Source of the DNA: an actinobacterium acMicro-4
GTDB lineage: Bacteria > Actinomycetota > Actinomycetes > Actinomycetales > Microbacteriaceae
Direction of reading: 5' to 3'
DNA length: 64,000 nucleotides
Assembly (NCBI GenBank): GCA_000754445.1
Contig: JNSD01000001.1
Coordinates: 135,351-199,350 of the forward strand
The position numbers and the translations under genes are program-made. Positions within the stretch are counted from its first letter, which is position 1. Each line of letters opens with the position of its first letter. Shown in pieces: positions 8,672 to 18,644 of the stretch. The notes beneath the pieces are model-generated. The model worked only from the letters and a program-made list of their open reading frames with translations, had not been told where the DNA came from and made no database searches.

Positions 8672-10009
8672 ACGAGCGGGCTACTTTGGCACTCTCTGCC
8701 GGGCACGCACGACGTGTCGGCGGCCTTTGTCGCTCTCTACGGCGATGCGCCATACGCACTGTGGTGGGACGACCAGGGTGAGCGCGGTCGCGGTGTTAGT
8801 TACCTGGCCTCGGGTTCTCCGGTGATGGTGGATGGTCCCCACTGGAGGGACGCTCTGCGCGCGGCACATTCCGAACTTCCCAGCGTTGACACAGCGGCGC
8901 TCGGGCCTCTACCACTCGGCCTTGTCCTGGTGCTTCCTTACGAGCTTGGGGCAGACACCCTGGGACTCACACTTCCCACCGATGGTCGACCATCCGCGCC
9001 GATTGCACTGATGGTCGATCGAGTGGTGGCCATTGACCACCAGAGCGCTTCAGCAACGCTCTATGCGCTTGGTGAGCGGTGGGAGGGCGAACTGGTCCAG
9101 TGGCGTGATGCCACAGCGCACTGCCTCGCCACTGCCCCGACTCTCCCGGACCCCGAGCTTCCTCAGGCACCCCAGATTCTGTGGCGAGATTCCACCAAGC
9201 GCTACCGCGAGATTATTTCCGAAGCCAAAAAAGCCATCACCGAGGGAGAGGCCTATCAGCTGTGTGTGACGACACAGCTTCACGTGGAGGCCGATATTGA
9301 TCCGATCGCTCTCCACCGAGTAATTCGTCAGAGTAATCCCACCCACCATCAAGGTGTGATTCGCGCGGGTGAGCTGAGCCTTGTTAGCGCGAGCCCCGAG
9401 ACGTTTCTCGACGTGTCGTCTGGGGGCGTCGTCACCACCCGACCCATTAAGGGCACGCGTCCTAGGGGGGTCACCCCCGAGGACGATCAACGCCTGGCCG
9501 ATGAGCTCCGCGGGAGTGACAAAGAGCAGGCCGAGAACCTGATGATTGTTGATTTGATGCGTAACGACCTCTCGGTGGTGTGTGACACGGGCAGTGTGGC
9601 AGTTCCCGAGCTCATGGTGGTGGAGAGCTACGCATCGGTTCATCAGTTGGTGAGCACCGTGACTGGCCAATTGCGCAACGACGCTGACCTCGTCGACCTC
9701 ATTGATTCTTCTTTTCCCGCGGGCTCGATGACCGGCGCGCCGAAGCGCCGGGCTGTCGAGCTTCTGGCCGGTTGGGAACGAGCCCCCAGGGGTTACTACT
9801 CGGGTGTGTGGGGGGTCTGGCGGGCTGATGGCAGCGCCACCCTTGCAATGACGATTCGCACCGCGGTGATCAGCGCGGACTCCATGACACTCGGCGTCGG
9901 GGGCGGCATTACAGTCCTCAGCAAGGCCGGCAGCGAGATCGCAGAAGTGGGAATCAAAGCAATGCCGTTTCTTCGGGCGCTAGGGCATGAACAAGTTGAG
10001 TATTCTTGA
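8669..10009 (+). CDS. pabB: Chorismate-binding enzyme, aminodeoxychorismate synthase component I-like
   Basis: ITEGEAYQLCVTTQL, TRPIKGTRPRG, DLMRNDLSVVC, FPAGSMTGAPKRRAVELL, YYSGVWG. Confidence 0.85.
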   Translation: MTSGLLWHSLPGTHDVSAAFVALYGDAPYALWWDDQGERGRGVSYLASGSPVMVDGPHWRDALRAAHSELPSVDTAALGPLPLGLVLVLPYELGADTLGLTLPTDGRPSAPIALMVDRVVAIDHQSASATLYALGERWEGELVQWRDATAHCLATAPTLPDPELPQAPQILWRDSTKRYREIISEAKKAITEGEAYQLCVTTQLHVEADIDPIALHRVIRQSNPTHHQGVIRAGELSLVSASPETFLDVSSGGVVTTRPIKGTRPRGVTPEDDQRLADELRGSDKEQAENLMIVDLMRNDLSVVCDTGSVAVPELMVVESYASVHQLVSTVTGQLRNDADLVDLIDSSFPAGSMTGAPKRRAVELLAGWERAPRGYYSGVWGVWRADGSATLAMTIRTAVISADSMTLGVGGGITVLSKAGSEIAEVGIKAMPFLRALGHEQVEYS

Positions 10010-10012
10010 CCG

Positions 10013-12541
10013 GTGACTACGAGCCCCGATAGCCCTGCACCCGAGCACGAGGGTGCCTATGACTTTCGCGCCATGGAAGCTAAGTGGGCGGCACTGTGGG
10101 AAAAGACCGCGCCCTTCACGGTTCTCGATGGCGATGACCCGAGGCCGAAGAAATACATTTTGGACATGTTCCCCTATCCCTCGGGGGACCTTCACATGGG
10201 GCATGCCGAGGTCTATGCCCTCGGCGACGTAGTCGCGCGCTATTGGCGTCTTCGCGGTTACCAGGTGCTTCACCCGATTGGCTGGGATTCTTTTGGCCTG
10301 CCCGCTGAGAATGCGGCAATTAAGCGCGGTGTCGACCCCAGAGAGTGGACCTACCAAAATATCGCCCAGCAAAAGGCCTCGATGAAGCGCTATGCGGCTT
10401 CCTTCGACTGGACCCGCGTTCTTCACACCTCTGATCCTGAGTATTACCGGTGGAACCAGTGGCTCTTCCTGACGCTGTATGAAAAAGGCCTCGCCTATCG
10501 CAAGGACTCGTGGGTGAACTGGGACCCGGTAGACCAGACCGTGCTCGCGAACGAGCAAGTTTTGCCCGATGGCACCTCTGATCGCAGTGGCGCGATGGTG
10601 GTCAAGAAGAAGCTGACCCAGTGGTATTTCAAGATCACCGATTACGCCGACCGGCTACTCGATGATCTTGACACCCTTGAGGGTCGCTGGCCAGCCAAGG
10701 TGTTGGCAATGCAGCGCAACTGGATTGGTCGTTCTCAGGGCGCTGAAGTGGAATTTGTGATTGAGCACAGGGACACACCGCTGACCGTCTTCACCACCAG
10801 GCCAGACACGCTCTATGGCGCAACGTTTATGGTCGTTGCGCCTGATTCAGACCTTGCTGAAGAGCTAGCGCAGGGAGCCAGTGCCGAGGTCAAGCTCGCG
10901 TTCCAGGAGTATCTTGAGCAAACTCAGCGCACGTCGGAAATCGACCGCCAGGACGCCAGCCGCGAGAAAACCGGCGTGTTCCTTGAGCGCTATGCCACTA
11001 ATCCCGTGAACGGCGAGCGTCTTCCCATCTGGGTTGCTGACTATGTGTTGGCTGACTATGGGACCGGCGCCATCATGGCGGTGCCCGCGCATGACCAGCG
11101 TGACTTGGACTTCGCTCTAACTTTTACTCTGCCGATTCGGGTGGTGTTGGACCCCACACACGAGGGTGATGACGGTGGTTCGCTCGCCGAGCGGGACCCA
11201 GCGACGACTCGCCTGGCACTCGCAGGCGATGGCGTCATGGTGAACTCTGGTGCACTTGATGGGCTTGGCAAAGCCGAGGCCATCTCCAGAATCATCGATG
11301 ACCTGGAAGCCAAAGGAACCGGCCGCAGGGCAACCACGTACCGCCTCCGGGACTGGCTGATCTCCAGACAACGCTTTTGGGGTACACCGATTCCGATTAT
11401 GTATGGGCCAGGGGGAGAGGAGATTGCTGTCCCTCAGGATCAACTCCCTGTGTTATTGCCAGCCACCGAAGGCCTCGACCTTACGCCCAAGGGATCCTCG
11501 CCCCTTGGCGCGGTCTCTGAGTGGGTGAACCAGACCCACAACGGTGTCGCCGTCACCAGAGACGCCGACACCATGGATACCTTTGTGGATAGCTCCTGGT
11601 ATTTTTTGCGCTTCTTGAGCGCGCACGACGACACCCAAGCCTTCGATGTCGACAAGGTCAAGCAGTGGGCCCCCGTCGACCAGTATGTCGGCGGGGTTGA
11701 GCACGCCATCCTGCACCTTCTCTACGCGCGGTTCATTACTAAGGTGCTCCACGACCTTGGCTACCTGGACTTCGAGGAGCCCTTCAGCTCGCTGTTGAAC
11801 CAGGGCATGGTAATCCTCGATGGCGCCAAGATGAGTAAGTCCAAGGGCAACCTTGTGTACTTCTCGGAGGAACTCGATGCCTATGGCGTGGACGCAGTGC
11901 GTTTGACCATGGCCTTTGCCGGCCCTCCTGAGGATGACATCGACTGGCGAGACGTCTCGCCGGTGGGATCCCAGAAGTTCCTCGCTCGCGCATGGCGCCT
12001 CTCCGGTGATGTGACCAGTGCGCCGGGCACCTCGCCGGAGGGCGGCGATGGTGAACTACGCCGAGCCTTGCACCGCTTCCTTGCTGATATCCCCGGCCTC
12101 ATCGAAGCTTTCAAGTTCAATGTCGCGGTGGCGAGAACCATGGAAATGGTGAACCACACTAGGAAAGCAATTGATACTGGCCCCGGTGGTGCCGATCCCG
12201 CGGTTCGTGAAGCCACCGAGGCCATCGCGCTAGCAATTTCGATGTTCGCCCCTCACACTGCTGAGGACATGTGGGAACGGCTTGGCCACCAGCCAAGCGT
12301 TGCCCTTCAGATTTGGCCAGAGCCCGACCAGAGCCTCCTCGTCGAGGATTCGGTCACCGCCATCATTCAAATCAATGGCAAGGTGCGTGACCGGGTGGAT
12401 GTCTCACCGGGTATTCCCGCCGAGGAACTAGAAAAGCTGGCGCTTGGCACCGAGGCAATCCAGCGAGCACTCGCGGGCAAGACGATTGTCAACGTGGTCG
12501 TTCGCGCGCCCAAGGTTGTGGCCATCAACGCCGCTGACTAG
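10013..12541 (+). CDS. leuS: Leucyl-tRNA synthetase
   Basis: [16 protein letters not shown] (HIGH), [10 protein letters not shown] (KMSKS), [18 protein letters not shown]. Confidence 0.98.
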   Translation: MTTSPDSPAPEHEGAYDFRAMEAKWAALWEKTAPFTVLDGDDPRPKKYILDMFPYPSGDLHMGHAEVYALGDVVARYWRLRGYQVLHPIGWDSFGLPAENAAIKRGVDPREWTYQNIAQQKASMKRYAASFDWTRVLHTSDPEYYRWNQWLFLTLYEKGLAYRKDSWVNWDPVDQTVLANEQVLPDGTSDRSGAMVVKKKLTQWYFKITDYADRLLDDLDTLEGRWPAKVLAMQRNWIGRSQGAEVEFVIEHRDTPLTVFTTRPDTLYGATFMVVAPDSDLAEELAQGASAEVKLAFQEYLEQTQRTSEIDRQDASREKTGVFLERYATNPVNGERLPIWVADYVLADYGTGAIMAVPAHDQRDLDFALTFTLPIRVVLDPTHEGDDGGSLAERDPATTRLALAGDGVMVNSGALDGLGKAEAISRIIDDLEAKGTGRRATTYRLRDWLISRQRFWGTPIPIMYGPGGEEIAVPQDQLPVLLPATEGLDLTPKGSSPLGAVSEWVNQTHNGVAVTRDADTMDTFVDSSWYFLRFLSAHDDTQAFDVDKVKQWAPVDQYVGGVEHAILHLLYARFITKVLHDLGYLDFEEPFSSLLNQGMVILDGAKMSKSKGNLVYFSEELDAYGVDAVRLTMAFAGPPEDDIDWRDVSPVGSQKFLARAWRLSGDVTSAPGTSPEGGDGELRRALHRFLADIPGLIEAFKFNVAVARTMEMVNHTRKAIDTGPGGADPAVREATEAIALAISMFAPHTAEDMWERLGHQPSVALQIWPEPDQSLLVEDSVTAIIQINGKVRDRVDVSPGIPAEELEKLALGTEAIQRALAGKTIVNVVVRAPKVVAINAAD

Positions 12542-12629
12542 TCGTCCACAGCGGTGCGCGCCGCGAGGTCTTTACAGACTCCGGAGCGAACGCTGAGGAG
12601 CACGGGAATCAACGGTCTAACCTCACCCT

Positions 12630-13340
12630 GTGACGGCCAGGCAAACACTGTGGGATTTTCTTGAGAGCACCAGTAGTTCATCCAGGCTGGTTGACAGCGC
12701 TGATGATGGCCTCGACGAGGACTATTTCGAGCGGCCACCGGGGCCTCGAGGGCATCGATGGAAGGTGGCCCTGGGCGCTGGCCTGGGTCTCGTCGCGCTG
12801 ATTGTCGTGGTGGCGGTTGGTTCCCACATCTTTCGCTCTGCCACACCAATCCCCAGCGTGGTGGTTGCAAGCCAGGCAGAGGCGGAGCCGGTGGCCGAGG
12901 CAGAAAACCTTTCGGTTCCCGCAGAATTAACAGTGGTGGTTCACGTTGTCGGTGCTGTGGAATCACCCGGCGTGATCGAGCTTCCGGAGAATTCCCGCAT
13001 TGTCGATGCCCTGGCCAAGGCGGGAGGGGCCAGAGAGGATGCCATTCTCTCGGGTATCAACTTGGCTCGCGTGCTCTTTGACGGCGAGCAGATTGTTGTG
13101 CCCTCACAGGCAGATGAACCAGCTGCGGTATCCATCAATGCCCCGCCAGGGCTTGTCAGCTTGTCGAGGGGCACCAGCGCGGAGTTAGAGACGCTCCCCA
13201 GGGTCGGCCCCGCCACAGCGGCTCGCATCATTGCTTGGCGGGAGGAAAACGGTCCTTTCACGAGTGTTGATGACGTGCTGGCTGTTTCTGGGATTGGTCC
13301 CGCAACGCTCGAAGGGTTTCGCGCTCTGGTCGTCCCGTGA
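12630..13340 (+). CDS. comEA: ComEA family helix-hairpin-helix DNA-binding protein
   Basis: SLBB-like VVHVVGAVESPGVIELPENSRIVDALAKAGG plus HhH LPRVGPATAARIIAWREENGPFTSVDDVLAVSGIGPATLEGFR. Confidence 0.9.
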   Translation: MTARQTLWDFLESTSSSSRLVDSADDGLDEDYFERPPGPRGHRWKVALGAGLGLVALIVVVAVGSHIFRSATPIPSVVVASQAEAEPVAEAENLSVPAELTVVVHVVGAVESPGVIELPENSRIVDALAKAGGAREDAILSGINLARVLFDGEQIVVPSQADEPAAVSINAPPGLVSLSRGTSAELETLPRVGPATAARIIAWREENGPFTSVDDVLAVSGIGPATLEGFRALVVP

Positions 13341-15622
13341 GGACCCTGCGGGACTTCCGCATGCTTCCACTCGCGGGGGCAGGATGGCTCGCCTGCGCCC
13401 TGGGAACATGGACGCGACCATCAGCCTGGCTGGTTCTTGTGGGTGTGGGGCTATCACTCCTGATTCTTGCTCTCTCCCGAATCACCGCTGCGAGATGGCT
13501 TGACACGGTCATGCCCGCACTGCTGGTTGCCACCGTAATGGTGGGCGTTGTGGCAGTGGGGAGCGCGACACGCGACCAGGCCATGCTCGTTGCCCGTGAC
13601 GGAGAAAATGTCGCGGCGACGGTGAGGCTCACCGGAACGTTCATGCCAGGAGATAAGAGCGCCCCCGGGACCCTCGAGGCACTGGAAGGCGAGACCTTAG
13701 CTCGAGGGCCTGTCCCGGTCCGAATTATCGGTGATCTGGGCGAAGCTCGCCAGGCACTGGGTTCGCAGGTTGTGCTCCAGGCCCAGTTGATGAGAGCTGA
13801 TTCGTGGGACAACGAGAGCTGGCTGCTCTTCGTGGAGCCCGGACCGAAACTGTGGCATGAGCCAGGAGAGTTTCTGATGGCTACTGATGGCCTGCGCGCA
13901 TCATTCTCTGAGCGCTCTCGTGCCTTCGGCGGTGATGGCGGCAGGTTGTTGCCGGGGTTAGCAATCGGCGACACCAGTGCGGTTGACCCGGGCCTTACCG
14001 AGGCGATGCAGACGACGTCATTGAGTCACTTGGTTGCGGTCTCAGGGGCAAATTGCGCAGTGGTCGTTGCCATCGTGGTGGCCATTGTCGCGTTGTGTGG
14101 CGGCGGGGTCTGGCCTCGAATGATCGCGGGTGTCGCAGCGCTGGTGGGTTTTGTGACCCTTGTTACCCCCGAGCCGAGTATTGTCCGGGCGGCAATCATG
14201 GCCTCGATTGTGCTGATTTTTCTGGCAGCGTCGCAACCAGTGCGCGGTATTCCGGTTCTTGGGACAACGGTGTTGCTTTTGTTGGCATGGAACCCGTGGT
14301 TGGCAACCGACTTCGCTTTTGCTCTGTCCGTTTTTGCCACTGGGGGGATTCTGCTTGCGGTTACGCCACTCACCGCGGTGCTCTCGAAGGCGCTGCATCC
14401 TGCTATTGCCCTGGTTGTCGCCCTGCCCATTGCTGCACAAGTAGCGTGCCAACCGCTTCTGATTCTTCTGAATCCGGTGATTCCCCTCTGGGGCGTTCTC
14501 GCTAACACTCTGGCCGCTCCAGTGGCGCCGATAGCCACAATCCTGGGAATGCTGGCCTGCATTCTTGGCCCACTTCTGCCCGGTGTTGCGGACGTTGTCA
14601 CTGCGCTGGCGTGGGTTCCCTCCTCCTACATAGCGGGCTTGGGCCGAGTGCTCGCTAACACCGGGATTGCGACAATACCGTGGCCCTCTGGCTGGTGGGG
14701 TGCGGTAGCGACTGGCGTGATTGGGTATGGTGCTCTCGCGTTCTTTGTGATGAGACGAAGCGCTAACCGCCTCGGAGCACGAATCCTCGCCGGTATGGCA
14801 TCGGCAACGCTGGTTGCCGTCGTCTTGATGTATTTTGTGCCCACATGGGCCGTGCGCGCCAGCGTTCCCGACGACTGGACTATCGCCCAGTGTGATGTTG
14901 GCCAAGGCGATGCCCTGGTGATTCAGTCGGAAGGGGCCTATGCCCTCATTGACACGGGGGAGTTTCCAGAACGCCTCGAGGAATGCCTGGCACTTTTGGG
15001 AATCAGGAATCTTGACCTTGTTGTCCTCACTCACTTCGACAAAGACCACGTCACGGGGTGGCCGGCGCTTGTTGGTGTGACGCACGAATTGTGGACTGGC
15101 CCGCCCGAGAACGAGGCGGACCACAGAATCATTGATGCGTTGGTCGAGGGAGGTGCCACCTATCGGCAGGTGAGAAGGGGCGACACCGCGTCTCTTGGCG
15201 CTTACTCACTCGCCGTTGCCTGGCCAGACAAGGCGCCACTGGGTTCTCCGGGCAATGACTCCAGCGTCGTGCTTGAGGTCAGACCAAGCGAGGCATGCAG
15301 TGAGTGTCTCTCCGGTGTGTTCCTCGGGGACCTGGGTGAGCGCGCTCAGCAAATACTGGCAGCGAGGGAAAGATTCAGTCCAGTTGACGTTGTGAAAGTG
15401 AGCCACCACGGCTCGGCCGACCAATATCACCCCCTCTATGAGGCCCTTGGAGCGAGCATCGCGCTCATTGGAGTGGGCGCTGAGAACACCTATGGTCACC
15501 CGGCACCGTCCCTCCTCACCGCCCTGCCCTCAACGACCACCGTGGTCCGTAGCGACCGTGACGGAACGGCGACACTCCAGAGAAGTGACGGCGGCGGTAT
15601 CGTGATGTGGTCAGAGCGCTAG
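13337..15622 (+). CDS. comEC: ComEC/Rec2 family competence protein
   Basis: LSHLVAVSGANCAVVVAIV competence domain, C-terminal metallo-beta-lactamase-like CDVGQGDALVIQSEGAYALIDTG and VKVSHHGSADQY. Confidence 0.93.
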   Translation: MRTLRDFRMLPLAGAGWLACALGTWTRPSAWLVLVGVGLSLLILALSRITAARWLDTVMPALLVATVMVGVVAVGSATRDQAMLVARDGENVAATVRLTGTFMPGDKSAPGTLEALEGETLARGPVPVRIIGDLGEARQALGSQVVLQAQLMRADSWDNESWLLFVEPGPKLWHEPGEFLMATDGLRASFSERSRAFGGDGGRLLPGLAIGDTSAVDPGLTEAMQTTSLSHLVAVSGANCAVVVAIVVAIVALCGGGVWPRMIAGVAALVGFVTLVTPEPSIVRAAIMASIVLIFLAASQPVRGIPVLGTTVLLLLAWNPWLATDFAFALSVFATGGILLAVTPLTAVLSKALHPAIALVVALPIAAQVACQPLLILLNPVIPLWGVLANTLAAPVAPIATILGMLACILGPLLPGVADVVTALAWVPSSYIAGLGRVLANTGIATIPWPSGWWGAVATGVIGYGALAFFVMRRSANRLGARILAGMASATLVAVVLMYFVPTWAVRASVPDDWTIAQCDVGQGDALVIQSEGAYALIDTGEFPERLEECLALLGIRNLDLVVLTHFDKDHVTGWPALVGVTHELWTGPPENEADHRIIDALVEGGATYRQVRRGDTASLGAYSLAVAWPDKAPLGSPGNDSSVVLEVRPSEACSECLSGVFLGDLGERAQQILAARERFSPVDVVKVSHHGSADQYHPLYEALGASIALIGVGAENTYGHPAPSLLTALPSTTTVVRSDRDGTATLQRSDGGGIVMWSER

Positions 15623-15645
15623 AGTCAGCTGAGAATGGGGGAGTA

Positions 15646-16653
15646 ATGCTAGCAACCGCCCCCGTTGTGCCCTGGCACGGAATCAGAGAAGCGGCGTTGA
15701 TTCTTCTCAGTGGCAACGAATCGTTTCTTGCCGATCGCGCCCTGCAGATCCTGCAGGATCGGATGCGCAGCGTCGATCCCCAACTAGAAATCATCGACCT
15801 TGATGCCAGCACCTACGGCGAGGGCGAGCTTCTCTACGCGGCAAGCCCCAGTCTTTTCGGTGAGCCCAGGCTCATCAGAATCACAGGGGTCGAGGGTTGC
15901 ACTGACGCGTTCTTAATTGACGCCCTTGGCTATGTAGAGTCACCACAACCCCAGGTCGTGGTGGTGTTTCGCCACGGCGGAGGCAACCGAGGCAAGAAAC
16001 TCCTCGACACGCTCCGCGGGGCGGGCCAGAGCGCCGTGATCGTCGAGTGCAAAGACATCAAAAAGGACGACGAGCGGCTTGCCTTTATCTCCGCAGAGTT
16101 CCAGGCAGCTGGCGCCACCATCGAGCCCCAGGCGAAGAGGGCTCTCGCCGATGCGTTCGCCACTGACCTTGCGGAGCTGGCTGCGGCCTGCTCACAGCTG
16201 ATTTCTGATGCCGATGGCCACGCTGTTAGCCACGCTCTGGTGGAAAAATACTACGGGGGCCGCGTTGAAGCCACCACCTTCCAGATTGCCGATCATGCGA
16301 TTGGAGGGCGGGGAGCTGAGGCCTTAATTCTTTTGCGCCATGCACTGCACTCCGGTGCTGAACCAGTGTTGGTGGTCGCTGCTTTTGCGATGAAGCTCCG
16401 ACAAATGGCCCAGGTCGGTGGAGCCTCGGGTGGTGTTGACCAGGTTGCTAGCACCTTAGGTTTGCCGCCGTGGCAAGTGCGAAACGCTAGGACCAGTCTT
16501 CAGGGATGGGACGAAGCAGGCTTGGGGCGCTCGATTGTCGCGGTCGCGGATACAGACGCAGCAGTGAAAGGCGCTGGTCGTGACCCCCACTACGCCCTGG
16601 AGAAGATGGTCAGGATTGTGTCGCTACGGGGTAAAGAACCATCAGTGCGGTGA
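15646..16653 (+). CDS. holA: DNA polymerase III subunit delta
   Basis: LILLSGNESFLADRAL, WQVRNARTSLQGW; start set at ATG 15646 preceded by GGGGGAG. Confidence 0.88.
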   Translation: MLATAPVVPWHGIREAALILLSGNESFLADRALQILQDRMRSVDPQLEIIDLDASTYGEGELLYAASPSLFGEPRLIRITGVEGCTDAFLIDALGYVESPQPQVVVVFRHGGGNRGKKLLDTLRGAGQSAVIVECKDIKKDDERLAFISAEFQAAGATIEPQAKRALADAFATDLAELAAACSQLISDADGHAVSHALVEKYYGGRVEATTFQIADHAIGGRGAEALILLRHALHSGAEPVLVVAAFAMKLRQMAQVGGASGGVDQVASTLGLPPWQVRNARTSLQGWDEAGLGRSIVAVADTDAAVKGAGRDPHYALEKMVRIVSLRGKEPSVR

Positions 16654-16680
16654 AAACCGACGGGCGAACGAGCCTTCTCT

Positions 16681-17604
16681 CTAGCGGAGATCGTCCTCGG
16701 GAGGCTCTTCGTCGTCTGACAGGGCTTGCACCGGCGGACTCACCACATCGGTGATTGCCTGACTGCTAGCCTCCCTGAGGGACAGGCGCTCTACTTGATC
16801 GCTCAGAACACTGCGAATTCGGGTGACCTCGACGAGTGAGCCGCTGACGTCTGAGAAGATCAGGTTCACAAGACGCAACGACTCTTCTAAGTTCTTTCGC
16901 GCGCTGCTGACAGCTCGAGCGGTGATGTCGTTGGCGGTGCGTTTTGCGTCATCCAAGATTTCTTCTGATTGCTTCTCGCGGTCGCGCGAACGCGTTTCTG
17001 CGGCCCGCGCATAAGCATCGGCTTCCCGGAGGACTCGTAGCGAGTAGGCGTCTGCCTGGTCGCGGACCTCGTTCTCGTGGCGATCGAGCTCCTGCTTCTG
17101 CACGCGCAATTCGCTTGCGAGCTGTTCACTCCGTCTTTCAGCAGCGTCAAGCGTAGCCTTAGCTTCAGTTTCCAGGTTTTCCGCGCGCTTCTTCGCCGAA
17201 TCCACAATTGATTCCGCTTGTGCTTCGGCAGCCTCCCGAATCCCGTCTGCGGCCAGCTTGGCCTCGTCGCGCAGCGATTCCGCTTGTTGCCTGGCCGCCT
17301 CCGCTTCAAGCTCAATGGCCTGGGCGTTCCGTTTACCTTCCTCCAAAAGCTCATCAGATTCTTTGATAGCTTTCTCACGAATGCGGCCCGCCTCACTGCG
17401 GCCGTAACCCAAGACAATCGCTGCTTCCGCACTAGCTTCTTCGACCTGCTTGACCATGCTCATGCGGAGCTCAGTGAACTCAACTCGTACTTGGGAGAGC
17501 TCGTTGGCGAGGTTATCGCGCTCTGCCTCGAGTTGACGAATTCGATCCACCACCGCGTTGGGGTCGAAACCTCGCAGGACTCGCTCGAAAATCACTTCGC
17601 TCAT
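16681..17604 (-). CDS. DivIVA-like coiled-coil protein
   Basis: VLRGFDPNAVVDRIRQLEAERDNL N-terminal DivIVA-like segment followed by long coiled coil. Confidence 0.7.
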   Translation of the reverse strand: MSEVIFERVLRGFDPNAVVDRIRQLEAERDNLANELSQVRVEFTELRMSMVKQVEEASAEAAIVLGYGRSEAGRIREKAIKESDELLEEGKRNAQAIELEAEAARQQAESLRDEAKLAADGIREAAEAQAESIVDSAKKRAENLETEAKATLDAAERRSEQLASELRVQKQELDRHENEVRDQADAYSLRVLREADAYARAAETRSRDREKQSEEILDDAKRTANDITARAVSSARKNLEESLRLVNLIFSDVSGSLVEVTRIRSVLSDQVERLSLREASSQAITDVVSPPVQALSDDEEPPEDDLR

Positions 17605-17794
17605 GGAAATATGCTACCGTTCCCGCGCAGATTTGAGACAGCGCGCGCCAAACGTTATAGGAAAAATTTTCAGGGGTTCAGTTCCCGTAGCGAGGCGTTG
17701 GAACTCGCTTAATTCCGCGATTGCACCCCACCCCTGCCCACCTGTGACGTTCACTGCCGCCAGTGTGTCTAGAGGCCACTAGTGGGCTTGCGCG

Positions 17795-18133
17795 TCAGCG
17801 GAGGTTAAATCCAGCGGTGACGTGGGGGATGTTTCCATCTCCATAGCTAGCGGTCACTGCGGAAATCACAATCTGATACCCCTCATACCACTGGGCATAT
17901 TTCTCTTTGGCTTCCAGATGGTCGGGAAAGCGCGCAAACACTGAGACTGCGTCCATGTCACGCCAGTAGTAGATCGAGTTCTGGACTTTGCCATCGTCTG
18001 AAAACCAGCGATCCACCCCGATGTAGCCATCGAGGGATTGCGCATAGGCGTCTATCGACGCATCGAGACGATGAAATTCCTCGTCGTAGGTCTTTTTCCG
18101 GAAGATGAACGAGCAGGCAAACATGCTCGCCAT
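17795..18133 (-). CDS. Antibiotic biosynthesis monooxygenase-like (ABM/dimeric alpha-beta barrel) protein
   Basis: MASMFACSFIFRKKTYDEEFHRLDASIDAYAQSLDGYIGVDRWFSDDGKVQNSIYYWRDMDAVSVFA; 5' extension to 18187 overlaps the rpsT terminator. Confidence 0.6.
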   Translation of the reverse strand: MASMFACSFIFRKKTYDEEFHRLDASIDAYAQSLDGYIGVDRWFSDDGKVQNSIYYWRDMDAVSVFARFPDHLEAKEKYAQWYEGYQIVISAVTASYGDGNIPHVTAGFNLR

Positions 18134-18160
18134 TGTGCCAGAGGTGCCGGGGGATAAAGC

Positions 18161-18195
18161 AAAAGCGGGCGGCACTATTCGGGCCACCCGCTTTT
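18161..18195 (-). terminator. Rho-independent terminator of rpsT
   Basis: AAAAGCGGGCGG-N11-CCACCCGCTTTT, one mismatch, just downstream of rpsT on the minus strand. Confidence 0.8.
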
Positions 18196-18208
18196 GACAG
18201 AACCTGCC

Positions 18209-18469
18209 CTACAGCGATGCCACCTGCTTGGCGATTGCGGACTTGCGGTTGGCGGCCTGGTTCTTGTGAAGAACGCCCTTGCTGACGGCCTTGTCCAACT
18301 TCGTGGTTGCGACCTTGAGGGCGGCTTGCGCCTTGTCCTTGTCGCCAGAGCCGATTGCCTCGCGGGCTTGGCGAACCGTGGTCTTCAGTTCGCTCTTGAC
18401 AGCACGGTTGCGGTCGTTTGCCTTCTGGTTGGTCTTGTTGCGCTTGATTTGCGACTTGATATTTGCCAC
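18209..18469 (-). CDS. rpsT: 30S ribosomal protein S20
   Basis: (V/M)[33 protein letters not shown]; start set at GTG 18469. Confidence 0.96.
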   Translation of the reverse strand: MANIKSQIKRNKTNQKANDRNRAVKSELKTTVRQAREAIGSGDKDKAQAALKVATTKLDKAVSKGVLHKNQAANRKSAIAKQVASL

Positions 18470-18644
18470 GCTGTGTCCTTTTGCTGTGATGGAGCTCATG
18501 GTCGTTCTGGTGGGGCCAAGAGGCGAAAATCAGAACGAATGCACGAGATTGGGAGAGAGGGTCCGTCGCTCGGTGAGCCAGGTGGCAACGATACCAGCAC
18601 TTACCGCAGGGCGCCAACGGTTTAGCGTGCGAGAATCATTGGAC

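Noticed and set aside
14042-15124. 360-aa minus-strand ORF antisense to comEC
   Set aside because: Low-complexity His/Gln/Arg-rich translation with no domain pattern; comEC on the plus strand is clear.
18279-18644. 5' extension of the lepA ORF
   Set aside because: It overlaps rpsT on the other strand and precedes the conserved LepA N-terminus; ATG 18645 fits.
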